Source: Chryseobacterium oryzae
GTDB lineage: Bacteria; Bacteroidota; Bacteroidia; Flavobacteriales; Weeksellaceae
Direction: 5' to 3'
NCBI RefSeq assembly: GCF_022811665.1
Contig: NZ_CP094529.1
Span: 1,240,001-1,304,000, forward strand
DNA length: 64,000 bases
Below, in pieces: positions 17,412 through 25,000 of the stretch. The position numbers were made by a program, and so were the translations under genes. Within the stretch, counting starts at the first letter, position 1. Each line of letters starts with the position of its first letter. Under the pieces are notes generated by a model. That model made no database searches, was not told the origin of the DNA, and was given only the letters and a program-made list of their open reading frames with translations.

Positions 17412-19535
17412 TTATAGAATCATGGTAAGCTGAATTCTTTTTCTCGCTTCATCTACTTCTGTTACTTTTACCTGAACGTGTTGGTGGAGTTTTACCACTT
17501 CATTTACATCCGAAACAAAACCCTCTTTCAGTTGAGAAATATGTACCAGACCACTTTCTTTAATTCCCAAGTCTACAAAGCATCCAAAGGCGGTAATGTT
17601 ATTTATAATACCGGGAAGAATCATTCCTGGTTTAAGATCAGATATTTTTTTAACGTTGGGGTCAAATTCAAAAACCTTGGTAGCTTTTCTGGGATCCAAT
17701 CCTGGTTTTTCGAGCTCTTTCAGAATATCTTTAATCCCGATGATTCCAATAGTATCTGTAATATACTTTTCAGGCTGAATGGCAGCAATTTTTTCTTTAT
17801 TAGAAATAAGTTCTTCTGTTTTTAATCCTAAATCTTTAGCCATTTTTTCTACAATTCCATACGCTTCCGGATGAACTGCCGAATTATCCAGAGGATTTTT
17901 CGCATGGCTGATTCTTACAAATGCGGCAGCCTGCTGATAAACCTTTTCTCCCAGTCGTGGAACTTTTTTCAGTTGCTTACGGTCTTCAAAAGCACCATTT
18001 TCAGAACGGTAGTTAACGATGTTTTCTGCCATTTTCTCCCCAATTCCGGAAACATAGCTCAACAGAGATTTACTGGCGGTATTCAGATTAATTCCTACAG
18101 CATTTACACATTTCATAACTGTAGAATCCAGTTCGCTTTTCAGCAGGGTTTGGTCTACATCATGCTGATACTGTCCTACGCCAATAGATTTGGCATCTAT
18201 CTTCACAAGTTCTGCCAAAGGATCAGATAGTCTTCTTCCGATAGAAACTGCACCACGTACAGTAACATCAAAGGAAGGAAATTCATCTCTTGCAATTTTA
18301 CTGGCAGAATATACTGAGGCACCTGCTTCCGATACAACAAAAACCTGAATAGGCTTATCGAAACCAATTTTTTTAATGAAAAACTCTGTTTCTCGGCTTG
18401 CGGTACCGTTTCCGATAGATATTGCCTGGATGTTGTATGCATTTACCATCGAACGGATTTTCTTCATTGCCATTCCCGACTCGTTTTGTGGAGCATGTGG
18501 GTATATGGTTTCATTGTGGAGCAAATCTCCCTTTTCGTCGAGACAGACTACTTTACACCCACTTTTGAATCCGGGATCAATAGACAGAATTCTTTTTTCG
18601 CCCAAAGGCGGTGCAAGAAGCAGCTGTCGTAGATTATCCGAGAAAATCTCAATGGCTTTTTTATCTGCTTTATCTTTCGCTTCCTGCAGTATTTCGTTGG
18701 AGATTGCAGGTTCCAAAAGTCTTTTATAAGCGTCTTTTATGGCGAGGGCAATCTGTTCGGCACATTCATTATCAGATTTTAGAATGGCATTTTCAATAAA
18801 TTCCAGAGCTTCATCTTTATCTATTCCGATATTTGTTTTTACAAAACCTTCTGTTTCTGCTCTAAGCATAGCGAGAAGACGGTGAGAAGGTATTCTGTTA
18901 ACATTTTCTTCCCAGTCGAAATACTGCGAAAATTTCTGTGCAGTCTCCTCGTCTTTTTTTGCTTTTACCACTTTTGAAGTGATGACCGCTTTTCTCTGAA
19001 AAAGTCTCCTCAGATTTTTGCGGACATACATATTTTCATTAATCCATTCGGCTATAATATCTCTTGCTCCCTGTAAAGCTTGTTCTTCTGAAGCAACAGT
19101 ACCGTTGAGGTATTTTGATGCTAAAGACTCCAAATCGTGGGCTTTTTGGCTCATAATGATTTTCGCCAATGGCTCGAGACCTTTTTCTTTGGCAGCATCT
19201 GCCTTCGTTTTTTTTCTTTTCTTGAAAGGCAGATAAAGATCTTCAATCTCCTGCAGGTCGAAACTGCTTTCTATTCTTTGCTGCAAGTCTTCTGTGAGGG
19301 CATTTTGTTCCTCAATAGATTTCAGTATGCTTTCTTTTCTTTTAACAATTTCTTCAAACTGTCTGTTAAGCTTTGCAATTTGTTCAATCTGAACTTCGTC
19401 CAGATTTCCTGTAACATCTTTTCGGTATCTGGAAATAAAAGGAACCGTGCAGTCTTCGGAAAGAAGCTTAAGTGTATTGGCAATGCTTTTAGACGATATA
19501 TTGAGCTGTTTCTGTATAAATTCTATAGAAGTCAT
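17412..19535 (-). CDS. tex: Tex family RNA-binding transcription accessory protein
   Basis: Tex is a conserved nucleic-acid-binding protein related to eukaryotic Spt6. Domains in order are the helical N-terminal Tex region with the YLPFKKRKKTKADAAKEKGL segment, a YqgF/RNase H-like fold (ILSIDPGFKSGCKVVCLD), the strongly conserved VVSEAGASVYSASKIARDEF, a helix-hairpin-helix pair (NTASKSLLSYVSGIGEKMAE) and a C-terminal S1 domain (PGMILPGIINNITAFGCFVD). 707 residues is normal. The start at 19535 (MTSIEFIQKQLNISSKSIAN) is chosen over 19583, which adds only unrelated residues. Confidence 0.95.
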   Translation of the reverse strand: MTSIEFIQKQLNISSKSIANTLKLLSEDCTVPFISRYRKDVTGNLDEVQIEQIAKLNRQFEEIVKRKESILKSIEEQNALTEDLQQRIESSFDLQEIEDLYLPFKKRKKTKADAAKEKGLEPLAKIIMSQKAHDLESLASKYLNGTVASEEQALQGARDIIAEWINENMYVRKNLRRLFQRKAVITSKVVKAKKDEETAQKFSQYFDWEENVNRIPSHRLLAMLRAETEGFVKTNIGIDKDEALEFIENAILKSDNECAEQIALAIKDAYKRLLEPAISNEILQEAKDKADKKAIEIFSDNLRQLLLAPPLGEKRILSIDPGFKSGCKVVCLDEKGDLLHNETIYPHAPQNESGMAMKKIRSMVNAYNIQAISIGNGTASRETEFFIKKIGFDKPIQVFVVSEAGASVYSASKIARDEFPSFDVTVRGAVSIGRRLSDPLAELVKIDAKSIGVGQYQHDVDQTLLKSELDSTVMKCVNAVGINLNTASKSLLSYVSGIGEKMAENIVNYRSENGAFEDRKQLKKVPRLGEKVYQQAAAFVRISHAKNPLDNSAVHPEAYGIVEKMAKDLGLKTEELISNKEKIAAIQPEKYITDTIGIIGIKDILKELEKPGLDPRKATKVFEFDPNVKKISDLKPGMILPGIINNITAFGCFVDLGIKESGLVHISQLKEGFVSDVNEVVKLHQHVQVKVTEVDEARKRIQLTMIL

Positions 19536-19961
19536 TTCTGAATTTTGGAAAGCGAAAATAGTCTTTTGTAACGATAAAGCCAATCTTTGTGCAGGTAATT
19601 TAAAAAAAGAAACTGAAAATTATTTTAACCCATAGTATATTTTAAATTTTGTTTTAGGAAATAAGTGAAACAGTTTTTTTTGCATTATTTCAATATTTTA
19701 TAAGATTCTTCGTCTGTCGTTGTGTTTTCATGTAATAAAGAAAAACTGAGGTTTTTTAATTAATTCTTTATAGGTAATAAAATTCATTCAACGAATTTAA
19801 AAAATCATAAAAAAGATACATTATTCAAGACTCTTTTTTTAATTGTTTTAATCATATATTATTATGAATGAATAATATTTAAAGTATTGAAAATTTGATC
19901 GTTAATTGTATTGAACTGCTGTTTTTTTTATTATTTTTAATTCCCTTAAAAAACACAAATC
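19536..19961. other. intergenic region upstream of tex and the small HTH gene
   Basis: 426 very AT-rich bases. It contains the inverted copy of the ACTTATTTCCTAAAA element at 19640-19675. I find no clear -7 box for the HTH gene and no RNA gene. Confidence 0.4.
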
Positions 19962-20231
19962 ATGAAGAACAAAAAAGCTTTTAAAATTGCAGATTTGCTT
20001 ATTGCATTAATCGAATCTCACAGAGAAATGCTGGATATTCTCAGAAAAGGTTTTCCTCATCTTCCTACTACCGACAAGAGTTTTTACAAAGATGCTGCCG
20101 ATACCAAACGCGAGCTGCATGTAAGCGACAGTACCCTTTACCGATGGCGGAAAGAAGGTCTTATTGACTATACCATCATGAAAGGGAAAATTTATTACGA
20201 TACCACATCAATTCTTAAATACAGAAAATAA
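19962..20231 (+). CDS. small helix-turn-helix DNA-binding protein
   Basis: An 89-aa protein with a MerR/excisionase-like helix-turn-helix in its C-terminal half (ADTKRELHVSDSTLYRWRKE, then GKIYYDTTSILKYRK). The N-terminal half is helical (ADLLIALIESHREMLDIL). Such proteins are typical of accessory regions in Bacteroidetes and may act as excisionase-like or regulatory factors. No integrase or partner was seen nearby. It precedes the DUF6266 gene by 387 bases and belongs to the accessory block leading to the CRISPR locus. Confidence 0.75.
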   Translation: MKNKKAFKIADLLIALIESHREMLDILRKGFPHLPTTDKSFYKDAADTKRELHVSDSTLYRWRKEGLIDYTIMKGKIYYDTTSILKYRK

Positions 20232-20618
20232 TTTTTTGTGTTTTTATCTAATACAATAGTACTTGGTTTGTATTAACCTTTTATCAATCCTATAATTTCA
20301 TTTTTGTTTAGCATACATTTTATAAATCTTTATCCTGAACTCAATTTAATTAACACAAAATTTCTTGTTTTCAAAATAATCTCTGGTTAGGACATAATTC
20401 TTTGTCTGTTGTTCGGGTGTGCTTTGGGTAACCTTCGGAAAAAACATTTCTTTACCGAAGAAAACCCGAAGAAATAGGGAAGTATTTCCGAAGCAATTGT
20501 ATGAAAACCTGTCAATTCCATTCAAATTAAGTCAAATCCTGTCATAGTCATTCAGTGGTGTACAACCTTTTGTTTTGTGTAATAACTTCGCTGTACTAAC
20601 CCATAAAAAACAAATATC
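20232..20618. other. intergenic region before the DUF6266 gene
   Basis: 387 bases without a supportable gene. It holds short repeats of CCTGTCA (near 20513 and 20539) and inverted TTCGG/CCGAA segments near 20434-20455 that could form a hairpin. No promoter box was identified with confidence. Confidence 0.35.
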
Positions 20619-21260
20619 ATGGCAAGTATTAAGAAAGGAATTCTTGGAGGATTCTCAGGTAAAGTAGGAACTGTAGTTGGAGCTAGCTGGAGAGGCATCG
20701 ATATTATCCGAAGCCTACCCAAAGAATCTCAGAAAGATCCATCGGAGAAACAGCTGCTTCAACAGGACAAGTTCAGAATTGCAGTTACCTTTCTGCAACC
20801 GCTGAAGTCTATCCAATCTTTGTATTTTGGATCGGGAAGTGGAGTGAAATCCAGAGTGAATTTTGCAACATCTTATACCATTAGCGAAGCCATACAGGTT
20901 GTGGCGGGTGTACCGGAGCTTGTATACAGTAAAGTTTTAATTACCAAAGGAGAGCTTTCCGGTTTCCAAAATGCGGCGGTCACTATGCAGGCTGGAGGTG
21001 TTGTGGAGATAAGTTGGGAAGATAACAGTACACAGGGTAATGCGTCGGCTGGAGATCAGGTAAGTGTGGTTTGCTACTGTAAAGATCTAAAAGATTTTCA
21101 GATTTTTGAAGGTATAGCTGTCCGCAGTGATCTTTCCGTCACAGTAACGCTGCCCAATTTTTGTGTTGGTAAGCCGATAGAAGTTTACATCTATCTCAAT
21201 ACTGAAAAGCAGACTTTTGCCAGCAACAGTTTTTATCTTGGAGAGCACACCGCTATTTAG
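20619..21260 (+). CDS. DUF6266 family protein
   Basis: A 213-aa protein with the diagnostic N-terminus MASIKKGILGGFSGKVGTVV and GASWRGIDIIRSLPKES, which matches DUF6266, a Bacteroidetes family of unknown function. There is no signal peptide. The rest is predicted beta-rich (VEISWEDNSTQG, SVVCYCKD, PIEVYIYLN), suggesting a fibronectin-like or structural fold. Members often occur in accessory regions next to small HTH genes. A terminator follows at once. It is the last gene before the CRISPR leader. Confidence 0.85.
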   Translation: MASIKKGILGGFSGKVGTVVGASWRGIDIIRSLPKESQKDPSEKQLLQQDKFRIAVTFLQPLKSIQSLYFGSGSGVKSRVNFATSYTISEAIQVVAGVPELVYSKVLITKGELSGFQNAAVTMQAGGVVEISWEDNSTQGNASAGDQVSVVCYCKDLKDFQIFEGIAVRSDLSVTVTLPNFCVGKPIEVYIYLNTEKQTFASNSFYLGEHTAI

Positions 21261-21266
21261 ATTGAA

Positions 21267-21297
21267 AAGTCCACTTTTAAAGAGTGGATTTTTTTTG
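21267..21297 (+). terminator. rho-independent terminator
   Basis: TCCACT and AGTGGA pair around a short loop, followed by a run of T. It closes the DUF6266 transcript. Confidence 0.8.
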
Positions 21298-21385
21298 TTT
21301 TTTACAAAGCACAAAAAAAGGTTGGGTGCCCTTTCTTGAATATTTTAGTTCACTAATTATTTAATTTTCTTAATCGGAGCTCATT

Positions 21386-21460
21386 AAACATTTGTGCACA
21401 AAAAAACCTCCTGATTATGGACAAGAGGTGACCCAAATGTTTTCACAGCGGAATAATTTT
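21386..21460 (-). ncRNA. second tracrRNA-like tail without an anti-repeat
   Basis: Read on the minus strand, ATTATTCCGCTGTGAAAACA is nearly identical to the tail of the real tracrRNA (ATTATTCCGTTGTGAAAACA), and TTTGGGTCACC follows. A hairpin (CCTCTTG / CAGGAGG) then runs into seven T, so the terminator is different but in the same position. No anti-repeat adjoins it on the 5' side. The only nearby anti-repeat-like stretch is about 135 bases away at 21596-21612. It is either a disrupted duplicate of the tracrRNA or a separate small RNA. Confidence 0.6.
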
Positions 21461-21500
21461 TATCTATCTTTATTTTAACGTGTTATAATTTTTATGTTTC

Positions 21501-21596
21501 CGATTTAATAACCTAATGTTGTATGTATAGTTTTAATTACTATATTTGCATAACAATTACAACGTATTAATTTACTTCATTAGGTTGATTAAATCG
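21501..21596. repeat. imperfect inverted repeat flanking the leader promoter
   Basis: CGATTTAATAACCTAATG at 21501-21518 is the reverse complement of CATTAGGTTGATTAAATCG at 21578-21596, with one single-base gap. The arms enclose 59 bases that contain the promoter at 21519-21548. The right arm directly precedes a CRISPR-repeat-like sequence. Confidence 0.8.
21519..21548 (+). promoter_or_regulatory. consensus Bacteroidetes promoter in the cas9 leader
   Basis: A -33 TTG (21519-21521), 19 bases and a -7 TATATTTG (21541-21548) match the Bacteroidetes consensus in both sequence and spacing. The predicted transcript start is near 21553. The left inverted-repeat arm ends directly at the -33 box. Confidence 0.72.
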
Positions 21597-21733
21597 TTTG
21601 TGAATTGCTTTCGAATCTTATTTTTGAATGATAACCTCTTGATAAAGAGATGGATAAAACGAAAAATCCCTCGATGTTGCCGCATCAAAGGATTGTGACT
21701 AAGAATTAAATGTTTAATTTTAAATAAATTAAA

Positions 21734-21841
21734 ATGGAATTAAAAAATCTTATTTGCTTTCGTTCATTTAAGCATTGGCGAAGCAAAAAGATAGTTCATC
21801 TATCTAAGCCATTTTGTTTTTATTGCAAAAAGCATAAATAA
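21734..21841 (+). CDS. possible 35-aa small protein
   Basis: An open frame (MELKNLICFRSFKHW... ending KPFCFYCKKHK) lies between the leader promoter and its terminator. It is basic, with three cysteines including a CFYC pair. The upstream sequence is A/T-rich like other flavobacterial start regions. No homologue is recognised, so it could be chance coding in a noncoding RNA or a leader peptide. Confidence 0.3.
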   Translation: MELKNLICFRSFKHWRSKKIVHLSKPFCFYCKKHK

Positions 21842-21849
21842 AAACATTT

Positions 21850-21884
21850 TCATCAGGTGGTTTTTTAACCGCCTGATTTTTTGC
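21850..21884 (+). terminator. strong terminator between the leader RNA and cas9
   Basis: ATCAGGTGGTT and AACCGCCTGAT form an 11-bp stem with one G-T pair, followed by TTTTTTG. It separates the leader RNA from cas9 and would prevent or attenuate read-through. Confidence 0.88.
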
Positions 21885-21915
21885 AAATATAATAAAATTT
21901 CATAGGCTTTTAAAT

Positions 21916-21985
21916 AAAAAAAGGCGAGTTGCCCCGCCTTAAATGTTTTCACAACGGAATAATCCTTATTGTGAATTGCTTTCGA
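21916..21985 (-). ncRNA. tracrRNA
   Basis: On the minus strand the anti-repeat GAAAGCAATTCACAA (21969-21983) is identical over 15 bases to the plus-strand array repeat, and hence complementary to minus-strand crRNA. It is followed by ATAAGGATTATTCCGTTGTG, AAAACATTT and the terminator AAGGCG-GGGCAACT-CGCCTT with a T-run. A -7 box lies just upstream. This gives an RNA of about 70 bases that pairs with crRNA, is probably cut by RNase III, and loads into Cas9. The position upstream of and divergent from cas9 is common in type II-C. The crRNA strand is thereby fixed as minus. Confidence 0.88.
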
Positions 21986-21988
21986 TTA

Positions 21989-21996
21989 CAAATCTA
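21989..21996 (-). promoter_or_regulatory. -7 box of the tracrRNA promoter
   Basis: TAGATTTG on the minus strand matches TAnnTTTG exactly and puts the start at the first bases of the anti-repeat (about 21984). No clear -33 TTG is visible. Confidence 0.65.
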
Positions 21997-22030
21997 AAAA
22001 TAATATTTTTAATCTGTTTACGGTTTTCCG

Positions 22031-22039
22031 TAATATTTG
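22031..22039 (+). promoter_or_regulatory. possible cas9 -7 box (one base too long)
   Basis: TAATATTTG differs from TAnnTTTG by one extra base. It lies 49 bases upstream of the cas9 ATG and is the best candidate for a cas9 promoter downstream of the leader terminator. Confidence 0.35.
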
Positions 22040-22087
22040 ATAAAAAATTCTTTTTAAATTTAAGAAATTCTAATAAACTTGATAATT

Positions 22088-25000
22088 ATGACTAAAAATA
22101 TACTCGGATTGGACCTTGGAGTTTCTTCAATTGGTTGGGCAGTTGTGCAGGAAGATTCTAAAAATTCTCACAATAATAAGATTATTAAGGTGGGAGTTCG
22201 TGTTAATCCTCTTACGGTGGATGAGCAAATTAATTTTGAGAAAGGAAAGCCCATTACGACCAATGCAAGCAGAACTATAGCGAGAAGTGCAAGAAGAAAT
22301 TTACAGAGATTTAAGATAAGGAGAGAAAATCTTATTGATGTTCTGCAAAAGAGTAATATTTTAAAAGAAACAGACCTACTTACAGAGATAGGAAAAAATT
22401 CTACATTCCAAACGCAGGAGCTTCGAGCAAAAGCGGCAAATAGTAAAATTGAATTGTCAGAATTTGCGAGAGTTTTGATGCTCATCAATAAAAAACGAGG
22501 TTATAAAAGCAGTCGTAAAGCTAAAAATGATGAAGACGGACAGATTGTTGACGGAATGGCTGTAGCTAAAAAATTGTATGAAGAAAACCTAACGCCTGGA
22601 GAGTATTCTTATCAATTATTAGCCGAAGGAAAAAAACAATTACCAGATTTTTACCGTTCAGATTTACAAGCAGAATTTGATAAGGTTTGGGGTTTTCAAA
22701 AACAGTTTTATGCCGAAATTCTCACTGATAATATTTATAAAGAACTACAAGGAAAAAATAAAAATGCTACTTGGGCAATTTTAAAAGAGCCTTTTTCTCT
22801 TGTTGGAATTAAACAGACCGGGACAATGCAGGAAAAAAAGGTAGAAAGATACCTTTGGAGAAGTGAAGCTGTAAGGAAACAATTAGATTTTGAAAGTCTA
22901 GCTATTGTTTTTCAAGAGATAAACGGTAATTTGTATAGTTCAAGTGGTTATCTTGGTGCAATAAGTGACAGAAGTAAAGAATTATATTTTAATAATCAAA
23001 CAGTTGGAGAATATCTGTATAAACAACTTAAAGGAAATCCTCATACAAAACTAAAAAATCAAGTTTTCTATCGGCAAGATTATCTGGATGAGTTTGAGAA
23101 AATATGGGAGACTCAATCTCAATATCATAAAGAGTTGAATAATGAATTGAAAAATGAGATTCGGGATGTCATTATTTTTTATCAAAGAAAACTGAAATCT
23201 CAGAAAGGTTTAATCAGCATTTGTGAATTTGAAAATAGAGAAATTGAAATCAAAGAAAACGGAAAAACCAAAAAGAAAACGGTTGGTTTAAAAGTAGCTC
23301 CAAAGTCTTCGCCATTATTTCAGGAATTTAAAATCTGGCAAGTTCTAAATAATTTACAGTTTCAAAATTTAGAAACAAAAGAAATTTTCCCAATTGATTT
23401 AGATTTTAAACAGTCAATTTTTGATGAAGTTAATATCAAAGGAAAACTTTCTGCTAAAGATGTTTTAGATATTGTTGGTTATTCCGGAAAGGAGTGGAAA
23501 ACTAATTTTACTGACATTCAGGGTAATATCACCAATGAAAATCTCTACACAGCATTCCTGAAAATCATAGCGTGCGAAGGAATTGAATTTCCTAAACAGT
23601 TTAAATTAACAATCGAGGATGAAATCAAAGTTTCTAAAATTCATTCTTCATCAGATAATATAAAACAGTTTGTTAAAGAGAAATTTTCAGAATTAGGTAT
23701 TGATACTTCTATTTTGTACTTTAATCCTGAGTTAGAAGGAAGTGATTTTGAGAAGCAGGCTTCTTATCAGCTTTGGCATTTATTGTATTCTTATGAAGGC
23801 GACGATTCTCCATCAGGAAATGAAAAGTTGTACGAACTTTTAGAAAAGAAATTCGGTTTCAAAAAAGAACATTCCAAAATATTGGCAGAGATTGGCTTTT
23901 CTCAGGATTACGGAAGTCTTAGTTCTAAGGCAATGCGAAAGATTTATCCTTATATAAAAGAACATAAATATAGTGATGCTTGTAATTATGCAGGTTATAA
24001 TCATTCTAAAAACTCGTTAACCAAAGAACAACTTGAAAATAGGGTTTTAAAAGAGCAATTGGATATTCTACCTAAAAATTCATTACGAAATCCGGTGGTT
24101 GAAAAGATTTTGAATCAAATGATAAATTTGGTAAATGAAGTCACAAAAGAATACGGAAAACTTGATGAAATAAGAATAGAACTTGCTAGAGAACTAAAAA
24201 ATAATGCAGAAGAGCGTGCAAACATGACTTCTGAAATCAGTAAAGCTACCATTCAACATCAAAAATATACAGAAGTTTTACAGAGAGAATTCGGTATTAA
24301 GTCGCCTTCGAGAAACGACATCATCAGATATAAGTTGTATTTAGAATTAGAGAAAAATCTTTTCAAGGATTTGTATACGGATGTACAAATTAAACGAGAA
24401 GAATTATTTACGGATAAATACGATATAGACCATATTATCCCGCAATCTCGCTTTTTTGATGATAGTTTTTCTAACAAAGTTTTAGTACCGCGAGGTGCCA
24501 ATCTTAAGAAAGGAAATTTTACTGCTTTTGATTATTTAGGAAATGAAAGTACTGTTAAATTGGAGAAATTTCTTAACATTATCAAAGAACTGTATGATAA
24601 AGGTGCTATAAGCAAAGCTAAGCATGAAAAACTTCAGAAAAAAGGAAATGATATAGGCGATGGCTTTATAGAAAGAGATCTACGTAATACACAATACATT
24701 GCCAAAAAAGCGAGAGAAATACTTTTGGGAATTACAGATTATGTGACTCCAACTTCAGGAAGAATTACAGATAAACTTCGTGAAGACTGGAATCTCGTAA
24801 ACGTAATGAAAGAATTAAATCTAGAAAAATATAAGAAGCTAGGTTTAACCGAAACTGTAATTAATTCTAAAGGCGAAGAAAAACAGAGAATAATTGACTG
24901 GACAAAAAGAAACGACCATCGTCATCACGCAATGGATGCGCTTACAGTGGCGTTCACAACTCATAATCATATTCAATATCTCAATTATCTTAATGCGAGA

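Larger units (their letters stand above)
21553..21884 (+). ncRNA. candidate crRNA-like leader RNA upstream of cas9
   Basis: The predicted plus-strand transcript runs from the promoter at 21519-21548 to a strong terminator at 21850-21884. After about 43 bases of 5' sequence it contains GTTTGTGAATTGCTTTC (21596-21612), which equals the crRNA-sense CRISPR repeat start GTTGTGAATTGCTTTC plus one T. TTGTGAATTGCTTTCGA inside it is exactly complementary to the tracrRNA over 17 bases, against 15 for the array repeats. The bases just before it (CATTAGGTTGATTAAATC) would act as the guide and match DNA beside this RNA's own promoter. Transcription and function are inferred. The alternative is that the stretch is only the displaced anti-repeat of a broken tracrRNA copy on the other strand. 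Confidence 0.5.

Noticed and set aside
18376..18729. 117-aa plus-strand frame
   Set aside because: It is antisense to tex.
19536..21260. integrative element around the small HTH and DUF6266 genes
   Set aside because: No integrase, transposase, tRNA or direct repeats were seen, so only an accessory origin can be suggested.
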